From Muricauda sp. SCSIO 65647 (GTDB lineage: Bacteria; Bacteroidota; Bacteroidia; Flavobacteriales; Flavobacteriaceae), in NCBI RefSeq assembly GCF_021534965.1, contig NZ_CP091037.1, forward strand, positions 660,501 to 724,500: a stretch of DNA of 64,000 bases. The letters are read 5' to 3'. Shown here piece by piece: positions 9,153 to 18,821 of this stretch. The first letter of the stretch is position 1. Every line of letters starts with the position of its first letter. Both the position numbers and the translations under genes were made by a program. Below the pieces are notes generated by a model. It was given only the letters and a program-made list of their open reading frames with translations. It searched no databases and was not told where the DNA came from.

Positions 9153-11750
9153 ATGAGTGGTTTTACAGTACGAGGTATCTGGGCAAAAATAGGATTATTA
9201 CTGCTCATGTTTGCCCATTTCGGCTGCAATACCCTAAAAAAAGTTGGCGATGACGAGCTCTTGTTGACCAAAAATACCATCTACGCAGATGAAGAGCAGG
9301 TCAATGAAGAAGAAATCAAAAATCTCATCGTTCAAAGGCCCAACAGTAACCTTTTGGGCTATCCACTTCGATTGAACCTTTACAACCTTGCCAAAGACGA
9401 TCCCGATTCTTTATTTCGAGACTGGTTGTACCGAAAAAAAAAGCGTGAAAAAAGACTGTCGAACCTTTTGTCAAAAAAGCAAGTGAATGCCTTGGGCAAC
9501 TCGTTCGTGGTCAAGGGTATGAGTGAATTCTTGAAACGTATCGGTGAGCCACCGGCCATCATCGATACGGTCAAGACCAATAAATCTGTAGACTTGCTAA
9601 CCGCCTATTATGGCAGCAAGGGGTTCTTTAACAACTCAGTCGATTATGACATTGTTAAGGGAAAAAGAAAAAAAAGGGCCGGAATCAATTATAAGATAGA
9701 CCTGGGCAAACCCTTTATCGTTGATTCACTCTTGACCAACATCGCCTCGCAGCAATTAGACTCTATATATCAGAGCAATACCGATGGGTCATTTGTGAAA
9801 GCGGGCAAACAATTTGACCTGGCCGATTTCGACAATGAACGCAAGCGGTTGACCAACCTTTTTCGAAATACTGGGGTTTACAATTTTCAAGAAAGCTCGG
9901 TAAACTTCGATGTCGTAAGGGATACCACTAAATTTGCCGATGATCAAAATATGGAGGTTACCCTGAACGTCAGAAAACCCCGTACTGCCAGTGACAGTAT
10001 AAGCCCTTCGGCTTCATATGAAGTACACCGGTTTGAAAAAATCAATATTTACGCAGACTACCAATTCAACGTTAGTGCCGATTCGTTGAAATCAATTGAT
10101 TTTGACAACTATACCATTTATTACAAAGACAGGCTACGCTACAGGCCAAAGGCCCTTACCGACGCCATATTCTTTGAGAAAGACAGCATTTATCGTGAAA
10201 TCGATAAAATTCGCACTACGCGTCAGATCACAAATCTCAACGCATTTAGATACCCAAACATCGAGTTCATTCCTGATTCGACCAAAGCACGGCTTATCTC
10301 CAATGTATACCTTTCTTCGAGACCCAAATATTCACTGGGGCTTGACCTAGATGTCACCCACTCGAACATACAACAGGTGGGTACGGCCTTCAGTACCTCG
10401 GTGACCTCTCGAAATGTATTTGGAGGAGCAGAAACCTTGAACATTTCTGCAAGGGGGTCCATAGGTCTATTGAGCGATGCCTCGTTGTCTGATGAGACGT
10501 TTACTTCAGAAATTGGTGGGGATGTGAACATCACCTTTCCCAGAATTTGGTTTCCATTCAACACTGAAAGCGTTATCCCGTACTATATGCTGCCACAGAC
10601 CAGAATGTCTGCCGGTACCAACTTTCAAAGAAATATCGGGCTTGACAGGCAATCATTGAATACCGTACTATCGTACAACTGGTCACCTACCGATTTTCTT
10701 AAGAACAATATAGAACTGTTGAACATTGAATTTGTTCGAAATACCAATGTAGACAACTTCTTCAATGTCTACAACAATACCTATGACCGTCTTGATGAAA
10801 TAGCCAATGACTTTGAAGACAATGTTGATTTTGCGGAGTTCTATGATGAAAATGTCGATCCTGATAGGGATTCTGACACAGAGCTTGACCTGACCATACC
10901 CAATGGGGCCAACGATTTCATTGATGCGGTCACGGTTCCGGGCTTTTCGATATCTCCCGATGATTTAAGTGATGTTAGAAGCATTCGTGAACGTAGAGAC
11001 AGGTTGACCGAGAACAATCTCATCTTTGCCTCTAACTACACCTTTACCAAAAACAACAAAGTGGGCATCAATGACCTTGCTTTCTATCAATTCAGGTTCA
11101 AGATCGAAAGTGCGGGCAACCTGTTATCTGCCGTTTCGAACATTATTCCCTATGAAAAGAATGACAACAACCAATCATTGGTTTTTGGGGTACCCTTTTC
11201 ACAATATGTAAAAACAGAACTTGACTACATCAAACATTGGCAAACATCAAGTACTGATGTATTGGCATTTCGTAGCTTCTTTGGTATTGCGATCCCCTAC
11301 GGAAATTCAACCAGCATACCTTTTGTGCGCAGTTATTTTGCAGGGGGCTCAAATGACAACCGTGCTTGGAACGCTTATGAACTGGGCCCTGGCAGCACTT
11401 CGAATGTCAATGATTTCAATGAGGCCAATCTAAAATTGGCGCTGAATCTCGAATACCGTTTTCCAATAGTGGGCGACATTAAAGGTGCTCTTTTTGCCGA
11501 CGCCGGAAATATTTGGAACGTACTCGATAGCGAAGACAATGAAGACGCCATTTTTTCAGGGTTCGATTCTTTAAAGGATATTGCCTTGGGAACCGGATTC
11601 GGACTACGCTATGATTTTACCTATTTTGTGTTCAGGGTCGATACCGGTTTCAAAACCTATAATCCTGCTGAAGAGGCCTCAAAACGTTGGTTTAGGGATT
11701 ATAACTTTAGAAATGCCGTATTCAATATCGGTATCAACTATCCTTTCTAA
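9153..11750 (+). CDS. tamL: TamL-type outer-membrane assembly lipoprotein (BamA/TamA superfamily)
   Basis: 865 residues. Lipoprotein signal with lipobox FAHFGC, modified Cys at residue 25, which is the hallmark separating Bacteroidota TamL from BamA. POTRA-like repeats follow in roughly the first half. The C-terminal half is the bacterial surface antigen (Omp85) beta-barrel, ending in NIGINYPF with a terminal Phe; the conserved RSYFAGGSNDNRAW segment (lid-loop region) is present. It presumably helps insert or export outer-membrane proteins. The frame begins at a TTG (9144), but the ATG at 9153 is more likely given the -7 box. Confidence 0.9.
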   Translation: MSGFTVRGIWAKIGLLLLMFAHFGCNTLKKVGDDELLLTKNTIYADEEQVNEEEIKNLIVQRPNSNLLGYPLRLNLYNLAKDDPDSLFRDWLYRKKKREKRLSNLLSKKQVNALGNSFVVKGMSEFLKRIGEPPAIIDTVKTNKSVDLLTAYYGSKGFFNNSVDYDIVKGKRKKRAGINYKIDLGKPFIVDSLLTNIASQQLDSIYQSNTDGSFVKAGKQFDLADFDNERKRLTNLFRNTGVYNFQESSVNFDVVRDTTKFADDQNMEVTLNVRKPRTASDSISPSASYEVHRFEKINIYADYQFNVSADSLKSIDFDNYTIYYKDRLRYRPKALTDAIFFEKDSIYREIDKIRTTRQITNLNAFRYPNIEFIPDSTKARLISNVYLSSRPKYSLGLDLDVTHSNIQQVGTAFSTSVTSRNVFGGAETLNISARGSIGLLSDASLSDETFTSEIGGDVNITFPRIWFPFNTESVIPYYMLPQTRMSAGTNFQRNIGLDRQSLNTVLSYNWSPTDFLKNNIELLNIEFVRNTNVDNFFNVYNNTYDRLDEIANDFEDNVDFAEFYDENVDPDRDSDTELDLTIPNGANDFIDAVTVPGFSISPDDLSDVRSIRERRDRLTENNLIFASNYTFTKNNKVGINDLAFYQFRFKIESAGNLLSAVSNIIPYEKNDNNQSLVFGVPFSQYVKTELDYIKHWQTSSTDVLAFRSFFGIAIPYGNSTSIPFVRSYFAGGSNDNRAWNAYELGPGSTSNVNDFNEANLKLALNLEYRFPIVGDIKGALFADAGNIWNVLDSEDNEDAIFSGFDSLKDIALGTGFGLRYDFTYFVFRVDTGFKTYNPAEEASKRWFRDYNFRNAVFNIGINYPF

Positions 11751-11782
11751 AACCAAATAATTCATTACTTTAATCATTTTAT

Positions 11783-11790
11783 TACTTTTG
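11783..11790 (+). promoter_or_regulatory. -7 box (TACTTTTG) for fructose-bisphosphate aldolase
   Basis: TAnnTTTG match 32 bases upstream of ATG 11823. No clear -33 motif is seen. Confidence 0.5.
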
Positions 11791-11822
11791 TTGCCTATTT
11801 AACCCATAACTAACTTAAAAAC

Positions 11823-12890
11823 ATGTCCCACAATATAAAACCAGGTGTTGCCACTGGCGACGAGGTACAAGCTATCTTCAACTATGCCAAAGAAAAAGGC
11901 TTCGCCTTACCAGCCGTAAATGTCATCGGTTCGAATACCGTCAATGCCGTTATGGAAACCGCAGCGGCACTCAATTCACCGGTCATCATACAGTTTTCAA
12001 ACGGAGGTGCACAATTCAATGCGGGCAAGGGTCTCTCGAACGAGGACCAAAAAGCTGCCATTTTAGGTGGTGTGGCCGGTGCCAAGCATGTTCATGAAAT
12101 GGCCAAGGCCTATGGCGCCACCGTGATCCTTCACACAGACCACTGTGCGAAAAAGCTATTGCCTTGGATCGACGGACTTTTGAATGCCAGCGAAGCACAT
12201 TATAAGCTTACCGGCAAATCACTCTACAGCTCGCATATGATCGACTTGTCAGAAGAGCCCATCGAAGAAAATATCGAAATCTGTAAAAAATATTTAGAGC
12301 GCATGTCAAAGATGGACATGACCCTTGAAATCGAACTTGGCGTGACAGGTGGCGAAGAAGATGGTGTTGACAATACCGATGTCGATAGCTCAAAACTTTA
12401 CACACAGCCCGAAGAAGTGGCCTATGCCTACGAAGAACTTTCAAAGGTCAGCCCTCGTTTCACCATTGCGGCCGCTTTTGGCAATGTACATGGCGTGTAT
12501 AAGCCCGGCAACGTAAAATTGACGCCCAAGATCCTAAAAAATTCACAAGAATATGTTTCAGAGAAATTCGGTGTGGGCCACAACCACATCGACTTTGTTT
12601 TTCATGGGGGGTCTGGTTCTACCCTCGAAGAAATTAGGGAGGCCATAGGCTATGGGGTCATCAAAATGAACATCGATACCGATTTGCAATACGCATTCCT
12701 CTCTGGTGTAAGAGACTATGTTCAAGGCAAAAAAGATTACTTACAGGCACAGATAGGTAATCCTGATGGTGATGATCAGCCCAACAAAAAATTCTACGAT
12801 CCACGGGTTTGGCTACGTGAAGGTGAAAAATCATTCTCAGACCGTTTGAAAAAGGCTTTCGAAGACCTCAATAATGTGAACACCCTATAA
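11823..12890 (+). CDS. fbaA: Class II fructose-bisphosphate aldolase
   Basis: 355 residues. Zinc-dependent aldolase that cleaves fructose 1,6-bisphosphate into dihydroxyacetone phosphate and glyceraldehyde 3-phosphate, in glycolysis and gluconeogenesis. The metal and active-site segments are visible: ILHTDHCAKKLLPW (His/Asp pair) near residue 105, ELGVTGGEEDGVD, AAFGNVHGVYKPGN and FVFHGGSGS, followed by VIKMNIDTDLQYAF. Length and motifs match the long FbaA subgroup. accD follows 12 bases later, so the two probably share a transcript. Confidence 0.96.
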   Translation: MSHNIKPGVATGDEVQAIFNYAKEKGFALPAVNVIGSNTVNAVMETAAALNSPVIIQFSNGGAQFNAGKGLSNEDQKAAILGGVAGAKHVHEMAKAYGATVILHTDHCAKKLLPWIDGLLNASEAHYKLTGKSLYSSHMIDLSEEPIEENIEICKKYLERMSKMDMTLEIELGVTGGEEDGVDNTDVDSSKLYTQPEEVAYAYEELSKVSPRFTIAAAFGNVHGVYKPGNVKLTPKILKNSQEYVSEKFGVGHNHIDFVFHGGSGSTLEEIREAIGYGVIKMNIDTDLQYAFLSGVRDYVQGKKDYLQAQIGNPDGDDQPNKKFYDPRVWLREGEKSFSDRLKKAFEDLNNVNTL

Positions 12891-12902
12891 TACCCCCTTG
12901 TT

Positions 12903-13763
12903 ATGTCGTCTTGGTTTAAAAGAAAGGAAAAGGGAATACAAACATCAACAGAAGAAAAAAAGGATACCCCGAGGGGGCTCTGGTACAAGTCTCCCACCGG
13001 AAAAATCGTTGAATCAGAAGAACTTGCCGAGAATTTTTATGTGAGCCCTGAAGATGATTACCATGTTCGTATCGGTAGCAAAGAGTACTTCGAGATTCTT
13101 TTTGACAATAACAAATTTCGTGAACTCGATGAGAAATTGACCTCAAAAGATCCCTTGAAATTTGTCGACACCAAAAAATACTCAGAGCGGCTGAAAGCTG
13201 CCCAAAAGAAGACCGGCCTTAAAGATGCCGTTCGCACGGCTGTCGGCAAATCGATGGGCAAAGACCTGGTTGTCGCCTGTATGGACTTTTCCTTTATTGG
13301 CGGATCTATGGGTAGCGTTGTGGGCGAAAAAATCGGCCGGGCCATCGACTACGCCAAAAAGCGAAAGCTGCCTTTCTTGATGATTTCAAAGTCAGGTGGG
13401 GCACGAATGATGGAAGCGGCCTTTTCACTGATGCAATTGGCCAAGACTTCGGCCAAATTAGCGCAGCTGGCCGAGGCCAAAGTGCCTTATATTTCGCTAT
13501 GCACCGACCCTACCACGGGGGGCACCACCGCTTCTTATGCCATGTTGGGCGACATCAATATCGCCGAACCCGGAGCCTTGATCGGTTTTGCAGGGCCCCG
13601 AGTAGTCAAAGATACGGTCGGCAAAGACCTGCCCGAAGGTTTTCAAACCGCTGAATTTGTAAAAGAGCATGGCTTTTTGGACTTTATTACCCATCGCAGG
13701 GATTTGAAGAAGAATGTCAATCTCTATATCGACCTCATAACCAACCAACCTATACGTAACTAA
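12903..13763 (+). CDS. accD: Acetyl-CoA carboxylase carboxyltransferase beta subunit, zinc ribbon lost
   Basis: 286 residues. AccD with AccA transfers CO2 from carboxybiotin to acetyl-CoA to give malonyl-CoA, the first step of fatty acid synthesis. The crotonase-like carboxyltransferase core is intact ([44 protein letters not shown]). The N-terminal zinc-ribbon segment is still alignable ([11 protein letters not shown] to EDDYHVR), but its four usual Cys are Ser30, Gly33, Ser48 and Asp51, so no zinc can bind there. It follows fbaA closely and ends at a strong hairpin terminator. Confidence 0.95.
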   Translation: MSSWFKRKEKGIQTSTEEKKDTPRGLWYKSPTGKIVESEELAENFYVSPEDDYHVRIGSKEYFEILFDNNKFRELDEKLTSKDPLKFVDTKKYSERLKAAQKKTGLKDAVRTAVGKSMGKDLVVACMDFSFIGGSMGSVVGEKIGRAIDYAKKRKLPFLMISKSGGARMMEAAFSLMQLAKTSAKLAQLAEAKVPYISLCTDPTTGGTTASYAMLGDINIAEPGALIGFAGPRVVKDTVGKDLPEGFQTAEFVKEHGFLDFITHRRDLKKNVNLYIDLITNQPIRN

Positions 13764-13796
13764 AAAAAAGCCCCAACATGTTGTTGGGGCTTTTTT
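13764..13796. terminator. Bidirectional terminator between accD and the lipoprotein gene
   Basis: Nine-base GCCCCAACA/TGTTGGGGC stem with a three-base loop, flanked by an A run on the left and a T run on the right, so it can act on both convergent genes. Confidence 0.9.
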
Positions 13797-13815
13797 CAGT
13801 TACTGTTTCTGATGT

Positions 13816-14703
13816 TCAATTCTTCCAAAATCTCCTAAGGAAAATTTCTTCTGAAGTACCATCAGCATGGGTTAAAATACCTTTGGCATCACAACTACCA
13901 TCTCCAAAATCCAAACTTGCAGTGGCATCGTTTCGCGAAATCTCCAATACTCCGCTGACGATAAACCTACATGACATTTCTCTGCGCAATGGTACGATCA
14001 CCTCTTTTGTAAAAACGTTGCCCAACCTACCGGTATAGGTGCCTTTCCCTGTGATCAAGAACACATTGTCTCCCCAAAAGCCCGAACCATACCCTTCAAT
14101 CCATTCGCGGGTGCGTGTACCCTCGAACGAGGCAGTTGTTTCATCTGGCCATGTGGCGTTGAAACTGGCATTGGCAACACTCTGTGGATTGCCATCGGCA
14201 TTGGCCCTCTCGCGAAGTATGTCAGCGCCACCCTCTATGGCCACACCATTGAACGTGAAATTCTCTAAAGCGAGTTCCAGCGTTTTGGTGGCGGCATCCA
14301 TGTCTTTTTCATAGCTCAAATAGATAATGCCGCCCAGAACATTGCCATTGGGCAATTCACAGCCTTCACCAAAATCAATGGTCTTTTCTTTGGTAGTATC
14401 GGTCACGACAGTGGTAATCGTCACACAATCAGGCAAGAAATCTGAAGAATAGTCAAATTTTGAGGTCGCTGCAATCTCATCTGTGGCGTAGACATCTTCA
14501 GCGATTCCAGAAACTTCTTCAGAAATGAGCTCCGCTTCGTCGCTGTAGTTCAGTTCAGTGGCAGAAATCACTTCTTCACTGTTCACATCTTCCTCCAATG
14601 AAGAAGATCCATCCTCACTACACGACGTGAACAACACAAGCATCAAGGCTGTGCAGCCCATCAATACTTTTACTAAATTTACTTGTTCGAGACACTTTTT
14701 CAT
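13816..14703 (-). CDS. Lipoprotein of unknown function
   Basis: 295 residues. A hydrophobic segment ends in the lipobox LFTSC, predicting a lipid-anchored protein. An acidic stretch (many Glu, Asp and Ser, about residues 29-75) follows and then a beta-rich region with two Cys pairs (DCVTI and GEGCELPNG; MSCRFI and DGSCDAKG), perhaps disulfide bonded. I do not recognise the family. Its neighbours do not suggest a role; it is alone between a shared terminator and the rpsO promoter region. Confidence 0.8.
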   Translation of the reverse strand: MKKCLEQVNLVKVLMGCTALMLVLFTSCSEDGSSSLEEDVNSEEVISATELNYSDEAELISEEVSGIAEDVYATDEIAATSKFDYSSDFLPDCVTITTVVTDTTKEKTIDFGEGCELPNGNVLGGIIYLSYEKDMDAATKTLELALENFTFNGVAIEGGADILRERANADGNPQSVANASFNATWPDETTASFEGTRTREWIEGYGSGFWGDNVFLITGKGTYTGRLGNVFTKEVIVPLRREMSCRFIVSGVLEISRNDATASLDFGDGSCDAKGILTHADGTSEEIFLRRFWKN

Positions 14704-14794
14704 AATTTCAATTTTTAAAGTTTGTTACTGTGACATGGTAAAATCAAAAAGGTTTAATAAGGGGCCAAAAAATTTTTCCTTACAAAAAAAGAAT

Positions 14795-14802
14795 TATCTT
14801 TG
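14795..14802 (+). promoter_or_regulatory. -7 box (TATCTTTG) for rpsO
   Basis: Exact TAnnTTTG match about 100 bases before the rpsO start, leaving a long leader. A T-rich tract sits at the -33 distance, but no TTG is seen. Confidence 0.5.
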
Positions 14803-14901
14803 CGCCCTGATTGTTAGCCCAGAACATATTTACGCCCATTAAGGGAAGAATGTTGACGGCAGACCAATCAGATACATAAAAATCATTTTAACAATATTGG
14901 C

Positions 14902-15171
14902 ATGTATTTGACGAAAGAAGTAAAAGCTAAAATTTTCAAGAAACACGGGGGGTCTGAGACCAACACGGGCTCAACGGAAGGGCAGATTGCCCTATTCACC
15001 CACCGAATCAACCATTTGACAAAACACCTTAAAGAGAACCACAAAGATTTCAACACCGAGCGTTCTTTGGTAAAACTGGTTGGTAAAAGACGTAGTCTTT
15101 TAGACTATTTGAAGAAAAAAGACATTGAGAAATACCGGGCTTTGATCAAAGAGTTGGGTATTAGAAAATAA
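14902..15171 (+). CDS. rpsO: Ribosomal protein S15
   Basis: 89 residues, standard length. It binds the central domain of 16S rRNA and is a primary 30S assembly protein. The family signature is visible: GGSETNTGSTEGQIALFTHRINHLTKHLK and the C-terminal RRSLLDYLKKKDIEKYRALIKELGIRK. The order rpsO-pnp is conserved across bacteria. A terminator follows directly, so pnp may be partly or fully separately transcribed. Confidence 0.98.
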   Translation: MYLTKEVKAKIFKKHGGSETNTGSTEGQIALFTHRINHLTKHLKENHKDFNTERSLVKLVGKRRSLLDYLKKKDIEKYRALIKELGIRK

Positions 15172-15174
15172 TTT

Positions 15175-15203
15175 ATGGGGAGAGGTTTCTCCCCATATTT
15201 TTT
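15175..15203 (+). terminator. Terminator after rpsO
   Basis: ATGGGGAGA/TCTCCCCAT stem with a four-base loop followed by a T-rich tract. It separates rpsO from pnp and could be leaky. Confidence 0.8.
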
Positions 15204-15281
15204 ACCCTCAGCACAATAGCTATGGGTACGAAGTCCCTAGGTAAGGGCAAAACAAAAAGCTACTTATAGTTTTTCATTGGT

Positions 15282-15358
15282 CAACAACACAACACAACAC
15301 AACATGGCCGTCGATAAGGCGGCAGACCCAATGTTTAACTGGCCCATTTGATTTGGGC
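15282..15358 (+). promoter_or_regulatory. Structured leader of pnp with ACAAC-type pentamer repeats
   Basis: A run of about four 5-base units (AACAC) spans roughly 15282-15304, followed by a short frame of 15 codons at 15304 and a GCCCA/TGGGC hairpin at 15342-15358, just ahead of ATG 15372. In Enterobacteria the pnp leader hairpin is the target of autoregulation by PNPase with RNase III; an equivalent role here is only inference. Confidence 0.3.
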
Positions 15359-15371
15359 ATGAAAAAAATTT

Positions 15372-17582
15372 ATGATTCCAAAAACTTTTAGGGAGGTCAT
15401 CGACCTCGGTGATGGAAGGGAGATTTCCATCGAAACAGGAAAATTGGCCAAACAGGCCCATGGCTCCGTTGTGGTTCAATCGGGTAAATGCATGTTGCTC
15501 TGCACCGTGGTATCGAACTATCACGCCGCAGATGTTGATTTTTTACCCCTCACAGTTGATTACCGTGAAAAATTTGCTGCAGCTGGGAGGTACCCCGGTG
15601 GATTTTTTAAACGAGAGGCCAGGCCCAGTGATGGCGAGGTCTTGACCATGCGATTGGTCGATAGGGTGCTTCGACCCCTATTCCCGAAAGATTATCATGC
15701 AGAAACGCAGGTGATGATCCAATTGATGTCGCACGACGAAGAAGTCATGCCCGACGCCATGGCAGGTTTGGCAGCTTCAGCGGCCATTCAACTATCAGAT
15801 TTTCCGTTTGAGTGTGCCATTTCAGAAGTAAGGGTTGGTCGCGTTGACGGAAAATTGATCATTAACCCCACCAGGGCGCAATTGGAAGAATCAGATATCG
15901 ATATGGTCATCGGCGCTTCTGAAGATTCGGTCATGATGGTCGAGGGCGAAATGAGCGAGATTTCCGAAGAAGAAATGGTAGAGGCCATTCAATTTGCCCA
16001 TGATGCCATCAAGGTTCAATGTGCCGCCCAGATGAAACTGGCAGAAGCCTTTGGCAAGAAAGAGGTCCGCGAGTACGAGCCCGAAGAGGAAAATGAAGAA
16101 TTGGAACAAAAAATCCATGATATGGTATACGATAAGTCGTATGCCATTGCAAAAGCCGGTAGTACCAAAAATGAGCGTGGTGAGGCCTTTAGCGAGTTGA
16201 AAGAAGAGGTTTTCGAATCTTTTAGCGAAGAAGAGCAAGAAGAATTGGGCAAGCTAATCCATAAATATTTTTCAAAAGCGCAAAAAAGTGCGGTACGTAA
16301 TTTGACACTTGAAGAAGGTACCCGTCTCGACGGAAGAAAAACGACCGATATACGCCCCATTTGGTGCGAGGTCGACTATTTACCTTCTACCCATGGGTCG
16401 GCGATATTCACAAGAGGTGAAACCCAGGCCTTGGCCACTGCGACCCTAGGTACCTCACGAGAGGCCAATGTCATCGACATGCCCTCATTTGAAGGGGAGG
16501 AAACGTTCTATCTACACTATAATTTTCCGCCGTTTTCAACAGGTGAAGCCAGACCTATCAGGGGTACATCACGTAGGGAGGTCGGCCACGGAAACTTGGC
16601 CCAGCGCGCATTGAAACGCATGGTTCCCGAAGATTGCCCCTATACCGTTCGCGTGGTCTCTGAAGTATTGGAATCTAATGGATCTTCATCAATGGCGACC
16701 GTTTGTTCGGGCACCATGGCCTTGATGGATGCCGGTGTGCAATTGAAAAAACCCGTATCGGGCATTGCCATGGGGTTGATTACCGATACCGAAACAGGCA
16801 AATATGCCGTACTTTCAGACATTTTGGGCGATGAAGACCATTTGGGCGACATGGATTTCAAGGTCACGGGTACCGCCGATGGTATCACGGCCTGCCAAAT
16901 GGACATCAAGGTAAAAGGACTCTCGTATGAAATCTTGGTCAAGGCATTGATGCAGGCCAAAGATGGAAGAATGCACATACTTGAAAAACTGGTCGATACC
17001 ATTTCAGAACCTCGTGCAGAAGTGAAACCACATGCACCAAAAATTGTCACTACCGTTATTCCTGGTGAATATATCGGTGCTTTGATCGGTTCAGGTGGAA
17101 AGGTCATTCAAGAATTGCAAAAAGAAACCAAAACGACCATTGTTATCAATGAAGACCCGGTAACCGAGGAAGGAATCGTAGAGATTCTGGGTACCGATCA
17201 AAATGGAATCGATGCCGTACTTGCCAAAATCGACGCATTGATGTTCAAACCTGAAGTGGGCAGTGTCTATGAGGTAAAAGTCATCAAAACCCTAGATTTC
17301 GGTGCGGTGGTAGAATATACCGAAGCTCCCGGCAATGAAGTGCTCTTGCATGTTTCTGAACTGGCTTGGGAACGTACCGAAAACGTAACCGATGCCGTAA
17401 ATCTGGGCGATGTGTTCGATGTCAAATATTTTGGCTTTGATCCTAGGACCAAAAAGGAAAAGGTTTCGAGAAAAGCCTTATTGCCCAAACCTGAAGGATA
17501 TCGGGAAAGACCTCCAAGGGATAGGGACAATAGAAATCGCGGAAACGACAGAAACCGCGACCGAAGACCCAAAAGAAACTGA
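15372..17582 (+). CDS. pnp: Polyribonucleotide nucleotidyltransferase (PNPase)
   Basis: 736 residues. 3'-5' phosphorolytic exoribonuclease, trimeric, central to mRNA decay. Domains in order: RNase PH 1 (about 5-145), all-alpha linker (about 150-225), RNase PH 2 (about 310-520), KH (about 555-615, with [16 protein letters not shown]) and S1 (about 620-695, [21 protein letters not shown]). The tail after the S1 domain is a highly basic Arg/Asp/Asn-rich stretch, likely an RNA-binding or disordered extension. The start [16 protein letters not shown] matches the family. Confidence 0.97.
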   Translation: MIPKTFREVIDLGDGREISIETGKLAKQAHGSVVVQSGKCMLLCTVVSNYHAADVDFLPLTVDYREKFAAAGRYPGGFFKREARPSDGEVLTMRLVDRVLRPLFPKDYHAETQVMIQLMSHDEEVMPDAMAGLAASAAIQLSDFPFECAISEVRVGRVDGKLIINPTRAQLEESDIDMVIGASEDSVMMVEGEMSEISEEEMVEAIQFAHDAIKVQCAAQMKLAEAFGKKEVREYEPEEENEELEQKIHDMVYDKSYAIAKAGSTKNERGEAFSELKEEVFESFSEEEQEELGKLIHKYFSKAQKSAVRNLTLEEGTRLDGRKTTDIRPIWCEVDYLPSTHGSAIFTRGETQALATATLGTSREANVIDMPSFEGEETFYLHYNFPPFSTGEARPIRGTSRREVGHGNLAQRALKRMVPEDCPYTVRVVSEVLESNGSSSMATVCSGTMALMDAGVQLKKPVSGIAMGLITDTETGKYAVLSDILGDEDHLGDMDFKVTGTADGITACQMDIKVKGLSYEILVKALMQAKDGRMHILEKLVDTISEPRAEVKPHAPKIVTTVIPGEYIGALIGSGGKVIQELQKETKTTIVINEDPVTEEGIVEILGTDQNGIDAVLAKIDALMFKPEVGSVYEVKVIKTLDFGAVVEYTEAPGNEVLLHVSELAWERTENVTDAVNLGDVFDVKYFGFDPRTKKEKVSRKALLPKPEGYRERPPRDRDNRNRGNDRNRDRRPKRN

Positions 17583-17603
17583 TATAATTTCTCTTTTTGT
17601 TAT

Positions 17604-17635
17604 AAGGCCCCGGACGTTCGTTCGGGGCCTTTTTT
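17604..17635 (+). terminator. Terminator after pnp
   Basis: AAGGCCCCG/CGGGGCCTT stem with an 11-base loop followed by a T tract. Confidence 0.88.
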
Positions 17636-17738
17636 ATATTAATATCAATTAATTCTTTACGAATTGTAACTTTTTTACGTTTTATACGTATAATCTAATG
17701 AGTTCAGCTCATAAATAAAATTGAAAGGGAAAATTTAG

Positions 17739-18602
17739 ATGAGACAGTTAAAGATCACAAAACAGGTTACCAATAGGGAAACCGCTTCGTTGGACAAGTA
17801 TCTTCAAGAAATCGGCAAGGTTGATTTGATCACTGCCGAAGAAGAGGTAGAATTGGCACAACGCATCAAGGCCGGTGACCAAATCGCCCTTGAGAAATTG
17901 ACCAAGGCAAACTTGCGGTTCGTGGTATCTGTGGCCAAACAATACCAAAACCAAGGTCTGACCTTGCCAGATTTGATCAACGAAGGAAATTTAGGCTTGA
18001 TCAAGGCCGCACAGCGTTTCGACGAGACCCGCGGTTTCAAGTTCATCTCATATGCCGTTTGGTGGATCCGCCAATCCATTTTGCAAGCATTGGCAGAACA
18101 ATCGCGTATCGTTCGCTTGCCCTTGAACAAAATCGGTTCCATCAACAAAATCAACAAAACCTTCGCCTACTTGGAGCAGGCCCATGAACGTGTGCCCTCA
18201 GCGGAAGAAATAGCCAAAGAGTTGGATATGACGGTCGAAGATGTAAAACAGTCATTAAAAAATTCTGGTCGCCATGTTTCCATGGATGCCCCGTTGATCG
18301 ATGGTGAAGACTCAAACCTTTATGATGTACTGCGAAGTGGAGAATCACCAAATCCTGATAAGGAATTGTTGCATGAATCACTGCGCACCGAGATAGAAAG
18401 GGCATTGGAAACCTTAACGCCAAGGGAGGCTGATGTCATTCGACTGTACTTCGGTCTGGCCGGTCAGCATTCGATGACCTTGGAAGAAATCGGCGAAACC
18501 TTTGATTTGACCCGTGAGCGCGTGCGCCAAATCAAGGAAAAAGCCATCAGAAGACTGAAACATACGTCTAGAAGCAAGATTTTGAAGACCTATCTAGGGT
18601 GA
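17739..18602 (+). CDS. rpoD: Primary sigma factor RpoD/SigA (Bacteroidota type)
   Basis: 287 residues. Housekeeping sigma-70 factor without region 1.1 and without the long non-conserved insert, as in other Bacteroidota. Region 1.2 begins near [11 protein letters not shown]; region 2 contains [38 protein letters not shown] and [13 protein letters not shown]; region 3 spans about 140-200; region 4 ends with the helix-turn-helix [25 protein letters not shown]. This lineage's sigma reads TTTG (-33) and TAnnTTTG (-7), consistent with the boxes in this window. A terminator follows. Confidence 0.97.
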   Translation: MRQLKITKQVTNRETASLDKYLQEIGKVDLITAEEEVELAQRIKAGDQIALEKLTKANLRFVVSVAKQYQNQGLTLPDLINEGNLGLIKAAQRFDETRGFKFISYAVWWIRQSILQALAEQSRIVRLPLNKIGSINKINKTFAYLEQAHERVPSAEEIAKELDMTVEDVKQSLKNSGRHVSMDAPLIDGEDSNLYDVLRSGESPNPDKELLHESLRTEIERALETLTPREADVIRLYFGLAGQHSMTLEEIGETFDLTRERVRQIKEKAIRRLKHTSRSKILKTYLG

Positions 18603-18713
18603 TTCACAGTAAATTACAGTTAAATAAACCTTAAATTGTTTTTTTGGCAAGAAAATTGTAATTTAGTAAACTACAACAGTTTATCATGACTGTTCGTTTT
18701 TTGATTGATGAAT

Positions 18714-18738
18714 AAACTCCGGCTGATTACCGGAGTTT
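18714..18738 (+). terminator. Terminator after rpoD
   Basis: AAACTCCGG/CCGGAGTTT stem, seven-base loop, followed by T residues; about 110 bases after the rpoD stop. Confidence 0.8.
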
Positions 18739-18821
18739 TTCATTCTATATACTTCACTGCGATTTTTGTTAAACTTTTCTGCTAAAACGCCCAAACCAAG
18801 CCCTATGAGCGTATATTCTAT

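Noticed and set aside
15304-15351. 15-codon frame in the pnp leader as a real gene.
   Set aside because: Too short and without support; mentioned only as part of the leader.
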